The notes under the pieces: model-generated | The model's database searches: none | Seen by the model: only the letters and a program-made list of their open reading frames with translations | What the model was told of the DNA's origin: nothing | Translations under genes and position numbers: made by a program | Shown: one piece after another, positions 17,142 through 25,247 of the stretch | How the letters are laid out: each line of letters starts with the position of its first letter | Numbering within the stretch: position 1 is the first letter of the stretch | Source: Phycisphaerales bacterium | GTDB taxonomy: Bacteria > Planctomycetota > Phycisphaerae > Phycisphaerales > UBA1924 | Direction of reading: 5' to 3' | NCBI GenBank assembly: GCA_029260345.1 | Contig: JAJDDK010000004.1 | Location: 372,001-436,000, forward strand | Length of the DNA stretch: 64,000 nucleotides

Positions 17142-17196
17142 AATGTAGCATCGGCTACATTCGCAGCGTCATGCGGGCGCATTCTGTCGCGCCCGC
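17142..17196. repeat. Two successive hairpins upstream of the outer-membrane protein gene
   Basis: AATGTAGC-ATCG-GCTACATT (17142-17161) and GCGGGCGC-attctgtc-GCGCCCGC (17173-17196). Both stems are perfect 8-bp pairings. No T-run follows either. They could be a terminator for the DUF1501 transcript, an operator, or structures in the next gene's leader. Confidence 0.55.
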
Positions 17197-17218
17197 CGTC
17201 GCAAAGCGAGGTTGAATC

Positions 17219-18064
17219 ATGCGAATGTCTTCGTGCGCGATCGTTGCGCTCATGGTTGTCGGTGTGCCCAATGCGTTCGCGCAAGGCAATGCGCCGGAAA
17301 CGCCGTCAGGCGTCGAGCCGGCGCTTGTGGATGAGAAGAAGTCACGCCTGTTCTGGAATCCGGCGCCGATTGACGAGCCCCTCGTCACCGACCGGCCGGA
17401 CTTCACCGAAAGCACTGAAGCCGTGCCGCTCGGGCGATTCCAATTTGAAGGCGGCTACACCTACACCGACGGCGGCGATTCGAAAACGCACAACACGCCG
17501 GAGCTGCTTTTGCGCATCGGCGTGTTCGAAGGCGTTGAGCTGCGCATCGGCTGGCCGAATTTCGCGACGATTGAAGACCCCGCCGGAGGCGCCGATGGCC
17601 TCGAAGACCTGAGCCTCGGCGTCAAAGTCAAACTGGTTGAACAGGATGGCCTCGTCCCGAACTTCGGCGTGATTGGTGAAGTGTCAATCCCGACCGGCTC
17701 AAGTGATCTTTCCAGCGACGGCGTGGACCCCGCGATCAAACTCTTGTGGTCGTACGACCTCAATGATCGTCTTTCAATCGGCGGCAACGTGAACTTCGCC
17801 AGCGTGACGGAGAACGACGATCGATTCTTCCAAGGCGCGGCGTCCGTCGCGCTCGGTATCTCCATCACCGAACGCGTCGGCTCCTACCTTGAGTACTACG
17901 GCTTCTATCCAGCCACCGACGGCTCCGGCCCCGCGCACTACCTCAACGGCGGTGTGACGTATCTCATCAACAACAATTTCCAACTCGACGCCCGCGTCGG
18001 TTTCGGCTTGAACGATCGCGCTGATGACTTCTTCACCGGCGCCGGTTTCGCCGTGCGCTTCTAA
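17219..18064 (+). CDS. Outer-membrane beta-barrel protein (Phenol_MetA_deg/transporter-like)
   Basis: 281 residues with a signal peptide (CAIVALMVVGVPNAFAQ). The mature start carries LVTDRPDFTESTEAVPLGRFQFEGG, the opening typical of the MetA-pathway/transporter-like barrel family. Alternating amphipathic strands follow (e.g. LSIGGNVNFASV, QLDARVGFGLNDR), and the terminal residue is Phe (FAVRF), the usual outer-membrane assembly signal. It probably sits in the outer membrane as a channel or structural barrel. It may be co-transcribed with the DUF1800/DUF1501 pair, but hairpins lie between. Confidence 0.8.
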   Translation: MRMSSCAIVALMVVGVPNAFAQGNAPETPSGVEPALVDEKKSRLFWNPAPIDEPLVTDRPDFTESTEAVPLGRFQFEGGYTYTDGGDSKTHNTPELLLRIGVFEGVELRIGWPNFATIEDPAGGADGLEDLSLGVKVKLVEQDGLVPNFGVIGEVSIPTGSSDLSSDGVDPAIKLLWSYDLNDRLSIGGNVNFASVTENDDRFFQGAASVALGISITERVGSYLEYYGFYPATDGSGPAHYLNGGVTYLINNNFQLDARVGFGLNDRADDFFTGAGFAVRF

Positions 18065-18113
18065 CCCCTCTCCCCACGGGAGAGGATGTCACTCCGAAAG
18101 GGATGACAGGTGA
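18065..18113 (+). repeat. Two-hairpin repeat unit H
   Basis: Stem 1 CCTCTCCC-cac-GGGAGAGG (18067-18085). The second hairpin begins TGTCA and closes TGACA around a GAAA loop, followed by the tail GGTGAG. Same architecture as the cluster near 3.6 kb. It lies directly after the barrel gene's stop codon. Confidence 0.65.
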
Positions 18114-18184
18114 GCGCTTCCCATCGACCCCTTCTCCAACTCTCGTCATCTCATGGCGCCGAATCAGTCGCTGCGGCGCCCCAC

Positions 18185-18943
18185 TCAATCTTCCTTCTTC
18201 ATAATGAACAGATAATTAAACCCGCGCAAGAAAAAGTTCTCCTCCACCGCCGTCTTGCGCCAGTTGCCGCGCTTCAGTTTCTGATTCTTGCGCACGACGC
18301 AGATGATGTCCGCCGCGTTGAAATGCTTTCGCATGAGCGCGAACAGCTCAAATCCGATTGGTTCGAAGCTTGGCAGCGGCGGCTTGCGTTTGCGGAACGA
18401 ATCTGACACGTACAAGCCCATATAACGCCGGTTTTTCAGGATCCGGTGCGTTTCCGCGATCACTTTCGCCATCGCGTTGTAGTACGCCGCGCCATCGCCT
18501 TCCAGCGCATCGAGTTTGCCGATGCACGCAGGATCGTCGGAATAATCAATGTGCGTCGAGTACGGCGGATCGATGAAAACAAAATCCGCCGACGCATCAT
18601 CCAGCGGGATCGCGCGGGCGTCCGCTTTCCGAATGTCATCGCGCGACGGCGCTAGGTCAAAACCCATTCCCTTGCGATCCAAATCTTTGGCCACGTCAAT
18701 CGTCGTGCCGCTGCCGCACATCGGATCGACGATCACATCGCCAGGTCGCGTGTAGCGTTGCAGCAACTGCCAGATCACCCAGCTCGGCGTGGCGCCGACG
18801 TAATTCTTGTCGCCTTGGATTCTCGTGCCGTAGTGCTGGCTGGGGTACTCCCACAGCGTGGTCGGAAACACCGACAGCGGCGGCTTGCGAAATGGTTCAC
18901 GCCGGCGGCGCGGCTCCCCACGCGGACCTGAACGATCAGTCAT
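18185..18943 (-). CDS. DNA methyltransferase (N4/N6 amino-methylase fold)
   Basis: 252 residues. The SAM-binding motif DPMCGSGTTIDVA (motif I) precedes the catalytic motif IDPPYSTHIDY (DPPY, motif IV), with GDVIVDPMCGSG also matching RNA/DNA N-methylases of the PF01555 type. A basic N-terminus (RSGPRGEPRRRREPFRKPP) could bind nucleic acid. There is no restriction enzyme or target-recognition extension nearby, so it is an orphan methylase; it lies in an overlapping operon with nrnA and ribF. Target (DNA or RNA) cannot be told from the sequence. Confidence 0.78.
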   Translation of the reverse strand: MTDRSGPRGEPRRRREPFRKPPLSVFPTTLWEYPSQHYGTRIQGDKNYVGATPSWVIWQLLQRYTRPGDVIVDPMCGSGTTIDVAKDLDRKGMGFDLAPSRDDIRKADARAIPLDDASADFVFIDPPYSTHIDYSDDPACIGKLDALEGDGAAYYNAMAKVIAETHRILKNRRYMGLYVSDSFRKRKPPLPSFEPIGFELFALMRKHFNAADIICVVRKNQKLKRGNWRKTAVEENFFLRGFNYLFIMKKED

Positions 18944-19980
18944 GACACGGCGTCCTGAAGGGCCGCGATGACGCGCGCCTTCGCTTCACCAATCGGCAGT
19001 TCAAGCCGCGCGCCCGCCGCTTGCGCATGCCCGCCTCCGCCAATCGTGCGCGCCACCTGGTTCACATCCACCGTTGCAACGGCGCCTTCGCCCGTCTTGC
19101 TGCGGAAACTGATCTTGGTGCGCGACTCGCCGACTTCCGTCAAACACGCGCCGACGCGCACCGGCGCCATGGTCAGCAGCATGTCGGTGAGTCCGCCCGC
19201 TTCATTCATATTGGCGTCGCACTCTTTCAAGTCATTGAGCGTGAGGGCGATCACGGCGATCTGGTCGGATGAATGCAGCTCCATCGACGTCAGCGCTCGG
19301 GCGATGAGGCGCAGCCGCCCCGGCTTGTCCATCTGTTCGGTCAAGCGAAACAGCCGCGCATGATCGGCGCCCGCTTCAAGGAGTTCCGACGCAAGCCGCA
19401 GCGCATCTGGCGTGACGTTGGAATGCCGGAACCACCCCGTGTCCGTCGCCAATCCCAGATACAGCGGCTCAGCAATTTCCTTTGGAAGTTCATCGACGCG
19501 ATCGACACACAACAAAATGCGGCACAACTCCGCAATCGTCTGGCACACGGCCGCCGCGCCGGTTTCGATGTGCCGCACCGCTGCCGTTGTCGCGTCGCCA
19601 TGCAAATGATGATCAATCACCATCGTTTTTTCCGTGCGCGGCTCAAGCCACGCGCGCACCTTGGAGAGCTGCGACCATGAACCCGTGTCTGAGATCACAA
19701 TCCAATCCGGGTTGCTCGGGATGAGATCCAGATTCGGCTCATCGCCGAGTTGAATCACATGCGTTCCGCCCACGATCGGGTCAAAACGCTTCGTCCACGC
19801 GCCCGCGTACACCGGCGTCGCTTTGATTCCGAGTTGTTTCAGCGTGCGCGCCAGCGCGAGCGTGCCGCCGAGGGCGTCCCCGTCGAGCTTTTCATGCGTG
19901 AGCAGCACGACGTTTTTCGCGTCGCGCAACCGTTCGGCGATGCGCTCAAGTGTGACATTGGTCATCCACGCATCGCTCAT
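18940..19980 (-). CDS. nrnA: DHH/DHHA1 phosphoesterase, NrnA-like oligoribonuclease/pAp phosphatase
   Basis: 346 residues. Motifs in order: THEKLDGDALGG (metal site I), VISDTGSWSQL (site II), VIDHHLHGD (the DHH motif), LATDTGWFRHSN, and the C-terminal DHHA1 signature GGGGHAQAAGARL. NrnA degrades short RNAs to mononucleotides and dephosphorylates pAp using Mn2+. The usual THxNPDGDA is changed to THEKLDGDA. It overlaps the downstream methylase by 4 bp and the upstream ribF by 4 bp (both ATGA), so the three genes form a tightly coupled operon. Confidence 0.9.
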   Translation of the reverse strand: MSDAWMTNVTLERIAERLRDAKNVVLLTHEKLDGDALGGTLALARTLKQLGIKATPVYAGAWTKRFDPIVGGTHVIQLGDEPNLDLIPSNPDWIVISDTGSWSQLSKVRAWLEPRTEKTMVIDHHLHGDATTAAVRHIETGAAAVCQTIAELCRILLCVDRVDELPKEIAEPLYLGLATDTGWFRHSNVTPDALRLASELLEAGADHARLFRLTEQMDKPGRLRLIARALTSMELHSSDQIAVIALTLNDLKECDANMNEAGGLTDMLLTMAPVRVGACLTEVGESRTKISFRSKTGEGAVATVDVNQVARTIGGGGHAQAAGARLELPIGEAKARVIAALQDAVS

Positions 19981-20927
19981 GAGCAGGCCCCGATCGCTCG
20001 GATTGTGTTCGTATGCTCGTCAAAGATGTCGCGCGTTCTGGCGACATCATGTTCAATCTGTTCGATCAGCGCATCGAGATTCGTATAAGTGAGCTGTTCT
20101 CGCAGCCACGTCAAGAATGTCACGCGAATGGTCCATCCATAGTTAAGTGGTTCGCCGTCTATGGCGCCGTCCCAGTCCAGCAGGTACGCCTCCACCGCGC
20201 GCGGGCGATCGCCGAACGTCGGCTTTGATCCCACACTGATCGCGGCGGCGCACGTCGTCCCATCAGGCAGCGTCGCGACTCCGGCGTACACGCCATCCGC
20301 CGGCGGCATCGAATCCACTTCGATGTTTGCCGTCGGGAAGCCAAGCTCGCGCCCGCGCTGATCGCCACGAACGACTTCGCCCATCAATTCATAGTTTCGC
20401 CCAAGCACGCAGCGCGCATCAGCGATGCGCCCATGGCTAAGCAGCCACCGCGCCAATGTGCTGGACGCCGGCACAAGCGACAGATCATTCAGCGCCACAT
20501 CCTGCTGCGGCACGACGATCGTTTCGAATCCATACTCATCGCCGAGAGCGCGAAGCGTCTCGACGTCCCCGGCGCGTGCCCGTCCGAAACGGAAGTCCGG
20601 CCCTTCCACCCATACTGCCGGCGCGAACTCCGCCATCATTCGTTCGACAAAAGCGCGCGGCTCAAGACCAAGCATTTCCGGCGTCGGCGCCAGTTGCACG
20701 GCCTCGTTCGCGCCGCCTTTGAGCAACAATTCTTCACGCAGGCGCCAGTTGGTGAGGCGCGCCGGCGCCGCGTCTGGTCGCAGCGTCGTCATCGGATGCG
20801 GGAAGAACGCCAGCGCGACGACGCGTCCGGAGTCGCCGACCGCCGCCCGAGCCGCCTGCAAAAGCGCGGCGTGTCCGACGTGGACGCCGTCAAAACTGCC
20901 AATCGTGATCGCCGTGGATGGTGGCAT
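19977..20927 (-). CDS. ribF: Bifunctional riboflavin kinase / FAD synthetase
   Basis: 316 residues. The N-terminal nucleotidyltransferase half has ITIGSFDGVHVGHAALL and ALAFFPHPMTTLRPD; the C-terminal riboflavin kinase half has GRNYELMGEVVRGDQRG, LGFPTANIEV and ADGVYAGVA. It phosphorylates riboflavin to FMN and adenylates FMN to FAD. The ATG at 20927 places the nucleotidyltransferase motif at the N-terminus as in the family; the frame stays open to 21155 but overlaps the divergent mqnB. It is the first gene of the ribF-nrnA-methylase operon. Confidence 0.94.
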   Translation of the reverse strand: MPPSTAITIGSFDGVHVGHAALLQAARAAVGDSGRVVALAFFPHPMTTLRPDAAPARLTNWRLREELLLKGGANEAVQLAPTPEMLGLEPRAFVERMMAEFAPAVWVEGPDFRFGRARAGDVETLRALGDEYGFETIVVPQQDVALNDLSLVPASSTLARWLLSHGRIADARCVLGRNYELMGEVVRGDQRGRELGFPTANIEVDSMPPADGVYAGVATLPDGTTCAAAISVGSKPTFGDRPRAVEAYLLDWDGAIDGEPLNYGWTIRVTFLTWLREQLTYTNLDALIEQIEHDVARTRDIFDEHTNTIRAIGACS

Positions 20928-21024
20928 GAACCCGAACCCTAGCCGCCGTGGATGCTCCCCGCCACGCGCGGCTGGGCGAGACGCCACCCGCCCTCTCGAC
21001 CGCAGTTCTCGTAGTCTTTCACGC

Positions 21025-21738
21025 ATGGCCGCACTTCTTGAGCCTTGGAACGCGCGCGGAAGCATCCTGCTCGCCGTCGCGGCGCCGCGCGAAGCGGATG
21101 CGGCGCTCGCCGGGCTCGGCGCCACCGCTGCGCGCGCTGAAACATGGAAACCCATCCCCGTCGGTCAACGATTCGAGTTGATCCTCACCGGCGTCGGCAA
21201 GGCGAACGCCAGCGGCGCTATGGCTCGCGCACTCGATCCATCCCGGGTGTCGCTCGTGCTGAATCTCGGAATCGGCGGCGTGTTTCCCGGGAACGATCTG
21301 CCCATCGGGTCATCCGTGGTTGGGACATCCAGTGTCTTTGCGGACGAAGGAATTCAATCGCCACAGGGCTTTCAAGATGTCGGGAGCATTGGCTTCCCGC
21401 CATTCCCCGAAGGAGCCATGGCGGCGACCGGCGATCCCGACGTCATCCAAGCGCTCGAATCGATCACCGATCAGCGCGGCGTGATTGCAACCGTCTCAAC
21501 GTGTTCCGCAACCGATGCGCTGGCGCACGAGATCAGTTCTCGGACGGGCGCCGTGGTTGAAGCGATGGAAGGCGCCGCCATCGGGCTGGCCGCCGCGTGG
21601 GTCAATCGCATCACTGGCGCGTCCGTTCCGTTCGCGGAGCTGCGCGTGATCAGCAACACGACGGGCGACCGTCAATCACAACGATGGGACCTTGACCAGG
21701 CGTTTCAACGCCTCACCGAACTCGTCTCACAACTCTGA
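21025..21738 (+). CDS. mqnB: Futalosine hydrolase
   Basis: 237 residues of the nucleoside phosphorylase/hydrolase fold. LTGVGKANASGAMARAL, VLNLGIGGVFPG, STCSATDALA and VVEAMEGAAIGLAA followed by ELRVISNTTGDR are the futalosine hydrolase pattern (compare MTA/SAH nucleosidases, which lack the ISNTTGDR version). It releases hypoxanthine from futalosine to give dehypoxanthine futalosine, the substrate of MqnC, whose gene end is at the left edge of this window. The ATG at 21025 is 97 bp from the divergent ribF start. Confidence 0.92.
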   Translation: MAALLEPWNARGSILLAVAAPREADAALAGLGATAARAETWKPIPVGQRFELILTGVGKANASGAMARALDPSRVSLVLNLGIGGVFPGNDLPIGSSVVGTSSVFADEGIQSPQGFQDVGSIGFPPFPEGAMAATGDPDVIQALESITDQRGVIATVSTCSATDALAHEISSRTGAVVEAMEGAAIGLAAAWVNRITGASVPFAELRVISNTTGDRQSQRWDLDQAFQRLTELVSQL

Positions 21739-21931
21739 TCCCGTTTTTTCCGGACGCCGCTGAAGCAGACGCGCCGACTGCGCGGTTTGGGGAGCTTTTC
21801 GCACGCTTCGCCTGTTCCGCCCGGATCAACCAGCCCCACCTCACGGCCGATGAAGAACCGCAGTGTTCAGCGCTGGCGGCGTCGGCGCGCGTGGTTCGCC
21901 TTCAGTCCGACCGGCAAGAGCGAGTGCAACA

Positions 21932-23155
21932 ATGGCCTTCGGGATGATGAATTCGGGCACAGCGCCCATTGCGATCGAGTTTGGAGTCGGATCGCTCAAG
22001 GCGCTGCAACTGACGCCGGGCGATCCCCCGACGCTGGTCGCCGCTGCCTGCATCGAAACGCCCGAGGACGTTCGCCGCGATCACGACGCCCGGCTCGCCT
22101 ACCAATGCGAAAACGTCGGCAAGCTGCTCAAGAACTCCGGGTTCAAGGGCAAGAAGGTCATTTGCTCGATCCCCGCGCCTTTCACCCTTGTGCAGCACAT
22201 TCAGGTGCAGAAGAGCGAAGGGCTGAACATGGCCGACCAGGTCATGAGCCACCTGCAATCGCAATTGCACTGCGACCCGACGCGCGTCGTCGTGCGTCAT
22301 GTGGAAGTCGGCGAAGTCAGCCGCGCCGGTGGCTCGCGCACGGAAGTCATTTGCTTTGCCGTGGCCCGCGACATGGTCATGCGCATCATGAACGCGCTGC
22401 GCGCCTCAAAGTTTGAAGTCATTGGGCTGCACTCCGAACACATCGCCCTCGCTCGCGCGTTTGATCATGTGACCAAGCGCGCCTCCGACAGCGAACTCAC
22501 CAGCATGTACCTCGACCTCGGCGTCGGGACCACGAAAATCGTTCTTGCGCATGGTCGCGACATCGTGTTCGCCAAGACGATTCACGTCGCCGGGGTGGAC
22601 CTCGATACGTCCATCGCGCGTGAATTGAAGTGCGACCTCGCCGAAGCGCGCGCTCGTCGACTGGCGATGGGGCGCGACATGCCCGCGCCGACCAAACCGA
22701 AACAGGCCCCGGCCACGATCGGTTCCATGAGCAAGTCAGCCGCCGACGAGGCGCCCGCCGAAGGTGAATCCGTCGCTGTGATTGAAGATCGCCGCGTCGG
22801 CGCCACCGCCGTCGGCATGACCGCGCCGGTGCGCACGGACGATGACGCGATTGAAAAGCCGCTCGAAGGGCCAACCAGCGCGCTGGCGGCGGAGGTGTCC
22901 ATGTGCCTGCGCTATCACGAACGATTGTTCCCCGACCATCCGGTTGGGCGCGCCGTGTTCGTCGGTGGCGAAGCCCGCGACCTGGCCTTGTGTCAGCGCA
23001 TCGCCAAGCTGCTGCGCGTGCCAGCGCAAATCGCCGACCCGCTCACGTGCGTGGAGAAGACCGGAAAAGAACCCATGCGCCACATTGATCTTGGCGCCCC
23101 TCAGCCCGGCTGGACGGTGCCGTTCGGCCTGAGTTTCTCGCCGCGCAACCTGTGA
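21932..23155 (+). CDS. pilM: Type IV pilus assembly actin-like ATPase PilM
   Basis: 407 residues. Actin-fold features: IAIEFGVGSLKALQL (phosphate 1), MYLDLGVGTTKIVLA (phosphate 2) and GRAVFVGGEARDLALCQRIA (adenosine motif). A low-complexity stretch (about 255-300) interrupts the second half. PilM binds the cytoplasmic tail of PilN and links the inner-membrane platform to the pilus motor. The ATG at 21932 (MAFGMMNSG) is the best of several close starts; two other ATGs follow within 15 bases. It is the first gene of a five-gene operon. Confidence 0.88.
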   Translation: MAFGMMNSGTAPIAIEFGVGSLKALQLTPGDPPTLVAAACIETPEDVRRDHDARLAYQCENVGKLLKNSGFKGKKVICSIPAPFTLVQHIQVQKSEGLNMADQVMSHLQSQLHCDPTRVVVRHVEVGEVSRAGGSRTEVICFAVARDMVMRIMNALRASKFEVIGLHSEHIALARAFDHVTKRASDSELTSMYLDLGVGTTKIVLAHGRDIVFAKTIHVAGVDLDTSIARELKCDLAEARARRLAMGRDMPAPTKPKQAPATIGSMSKSAADEAPAEGESVAVIEDRRVGATAVGMTAPVRTDDDAIEKPLEGPTSALAAEVSMCLRYHERLFPDHPVGRAVFVGGEARDLALCQRIAKLLRVPAQIADPLTCVEKTGKEPMRHIDLGAPQPGWTVPFGLSFSPRNL

Positions 23156-23199
23156 ACCGGAAAGGCGGCCTCTGTGGCGCCGCCCGGGAGAGATGAGTC

Positions 23200-24003
23200 A
23201 TGTTCGATCGTGCCAAACAACCCGACTCCGTCAACACAAGCTTCCTTCCGGAAGACTATGTGGTGCGCAAGGCGGAGAACCGCACCAACCTCGTCTGCCT
23301 GACGCTCTTCTCGATCGTCATCTTCGGCGTGGTCGCGGCGTTCTTCGTGACCAATCGCCAGTGGTCCACTGTGAAGGACCAGCAGGAAAGCATCAACGTG
23401 CGCTACACGAAAGCAGCGCAGCAGATCGAGCAGCTCAAGACGCTGGAGTCGCAGAAGGACCAGATGCTCTCCAAGGCAGAGCTCACCACGGCGCTCATCG
23501 AGAAAGCCCCGCGCTCCTTGCTCATGGCGGATCTGATCAATCGCATGCCCGAGCGTTTGGCGCTGCTGGAGTTTGATCTCACCAGCAAGCGATTGGACTC
23601 CGGCGCTTCACGCCGCAACGCACCGCCGACCAAGCCCAAGAGCCTCGCGGGCCGCAATCGCAATTCGCGCAAGACGGCGGAAGCAGAAGAAGCCGAAGTC
23701 GCGCGTCCGACGCCGCCGAGGTACCAGACCAATCTCGTGCTCATTGGCGTGGCGCCGAGCCACGAGGACGTGTCGTCGTATCTCGCACAATTGCAGCAGT
23801 CCGAGCTTCTGGTCAATGTTGATTTGAAGTTCAGTGAGTTCACGATTCTCGACAATCGTCAACTCATCAAGTTCCGGATCGAAGCGACGCTCAACAACTC
23901 AGCTGATGCACGACGCATCGAGCCGTTGACGGCGTCGCGCGCGGGTCTCTTCGGTTCCGGCGAAGCCGTCGCCGATGCCGACGACCACGAGGAGGAGAAC
24001 TGA
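23200..24003 (+). CDS. pilN: PilN-like inner-membrane alignment protein
   Basis: 267 residues. A cytoplasmic N-terminus with FLPEDYVVRKAENRTNL, where PilN carries its PilM-binding segment (typically NLLPxR), is followed by one membrane helix (about 31-51) and a coiled coil (52-105). A charged low-complexity linker (about 128-165) leads to a ferredoxin-like C-terminal domain (TNLVLIGVAP ... FRIEATL). GGGAGAGA-type ribosome site before the ATG; 44 bp from pilM. With PilO it forms the periplasmic coupling ring. Position between pilM and pilO makes the call firm although sequence similarity in this family is weak. Confidence 0.8.
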   Translation: MFDRAKQPDSVNTSFLPEDYVVRKAENRTNLVCLTLFSIVIFGVVAAFFVTNRQWSTVKDQQESINVRYTKAAQQIEQLKTLESQKDQMLSKAELTTALIEKAPRSLLMADLINRMPERLALLEFDLTSKRLDSGASRRNAPPTKPKSLAGRNRNSRKTAEAEEAEVARPTPPRYQTNLVLIGVAPSHEDVSSYLAQLQQSELLVNVDLKFSEFTILDNRQLIKFRIEATLNNSADARRIEPLTASRAGLFGSGEAVADADDHEEEN

Positions 24004-24004
24004 C

Positions 24005-24550
24005 ATGCGTTTCGGACTCCGAGAAGTCATTTTCCTTTTCGTGCTCCTCGCGGTGCCGACCGCGTCGTTCTGGTTCGTCTTTCGACCCCAGAACGATGAG
24101 ATCGAGCAGGCGCGTCAGGAGATCGCCCACAAAGAAGAGATGTTGCGCAAACTCTCTGAAGTGACCGAGCAAACCGAGGACCTCGCCGCGCTCAACACCG
24201 AGATCGGCAAGGCGATCGAACTCATCGAATCACGCCTACCAACCGCGAAGGAAGTGGACGTCGTTTTGACTCAGGTCGCGGAAATCGCCAAAGGGCGCAA
24301 GCTGAGCCTCGAGAAGGTCAAGTCGGACAAGCCCGTGACGGCGGCGGCGTACATGGAGCAGCCGCTGAACATGATCATCACCGGCGACTTCGAAGGTTTC
24401 TACAGCTTCTTGCTTGACCTCGAACAGCTTGAACGAATCACGCGCGTGCCGAACCTCAAGATCGAACGCTCGCGCGATCAGGACGGCGCCATGTCAGCGG
24501 AATTCACGCTCAGCATTTACTTCGAAGCGACGGACGGAGGCCAGTCATGA
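24005..24550 (+). CDS. pilO: PilO-like inner-membrane alignment protein
   Basis: 181 residues: a membrane helix at 8-27 (VIFLFVLLAVPTASFWFVF), a coiled coil (28-75), then a PilO-type ferredoxin fold with the characteristic FEGFYSFLLDLEQLERITRV stretch. It starts one base after the pilN stop codon. PilN-PilO heterodimers set the periplasmic scaffold of the pilus machine. Its stop overlaps the next start by 4 bp (ATGA). Confidence 0.85.
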   Translation: MRFGLREVIFLFVLLAVPTASFWFVFRPQNDEIEQARQEIAHKEEMLRKLSEVTEQTEDLAALNTEIGKAIELIESRLPTAKEVDVVLTQVAEIAKGRKLSLEKVKSDKPVTAAAYMEQPLNMIITGDFEGFYSFLLDLEQLERITRVPNLKIERSRDQDGAMSAEFTLSIYFEATDGGQS

Positions 24551-25227
24551 GTAGCGCCGATCCCCGCGAATCCAGCGGTGTTTTCCTGCCCACACTCGGC
24601 GCCGATGACTCGACGCCGGATCCCATGAACGAATCCGCCGAAAACTCCGGTGGTTTGATCGGCGTTGGCGCGGATCTTCCGACCGGCCAGTCGTCGCGTG
24701 CGCGCGTGTCCACCGGCACCCTGATTCTGTTGCTGGTGGTCGTCGTCGCCGGTGGCGTGCTGTACATCATGCGCCAGTTTGGTCTGGGCACGCGCCTTGA
24801 ATTAGTCGACGTCAAGATTGACTATCCGATCGATGGACCTCGCACTGACACCGAACAGCACGAGCGTGTGCTGGCGGCGCTGCGCGACAGCTCCGTCGCG
24901 GTGCAGGTGCCGCTGGAGGAAGTGAAGAAGAACCCCTTCCAGCTTGGCATGAAGAAAGATGAAGCCTCGCCCGAGCCGGCGTCGACGTCTCCGTATGACC
25001 GTGAAGCGGCCGAGCGCGCCCGCCGCCAGCAGTTGATTCGCAACACGTTCGAGTCACTCGAACTGAACAGTGTAGTTGGCGGCTCCATGCCGATTGCGCG
25101 CATCAGTGGCGAAAACGTGCGCGTCGGTGACCGCGTCAAGGACTTGTTCGTCGTGAGCTCCATTCGCGGCCGTTCGGTTGAGCTCGTCGCGGATGGCGAA
25201 GTGTACACCTTGACGATGAGCAACTGA
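24547..25227 (+). CDS. PilP/GspC-like periplasmic linker with membrane anchor
   Basis: 226 residues: about 55 cytoplasmic residues, one membrane helix (57-76), a linker, then a small beta domain (VVGGSMPIARISGENVRVGDRVKDL ... VELVADGEVYTLTM) that resembles the PilP/GspC homology region which docks the inner-membrane platform to a secretin. Unlike classical PilP it is not a lipoprotein but is anchored by a helix, as GspC is. It overlaps pilO by 4 bp and precedes pilB by 20 bp, so its place in the PilMNOP unit is clear. Confidence 0.65.
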   Translation: MSSADPRESSGVFLPTLGADDSTPDPMNESAENSGGLIGVGADLPTGQSSRARVSTGTLILLLVVVVAGGVLYIMRQFGLGTRLELVDVKIDYPIDGPRTDTEQHERVLAALRDSSVAVQVPLEEVKKNPFQLGMKKDEASPEPASTSPYDREAAERARRQQLIRNTFESLELNSVVGGSMPIARISGENVRVGDRVKDLFVVSSIRGRSVELVADGEVYTLTMSN

Positions 25228-25247
25228 GCCCATCCGCGGAGCGAACC

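Noticed and set aside
20928-21155. Upstream extension of ribF (-)
   Set aside because: It would overlap mqnB, is low-complexity, and the FAD synthetase motif already begins 8 residues after the ATG at 20927.
24547-25227. Classical lipoprotein PilP
   Set aside because: There is no lipobox; the protein has a central membrane helix after about 55 cytoplasmic residues, so it was called PilP/GspC-like only.
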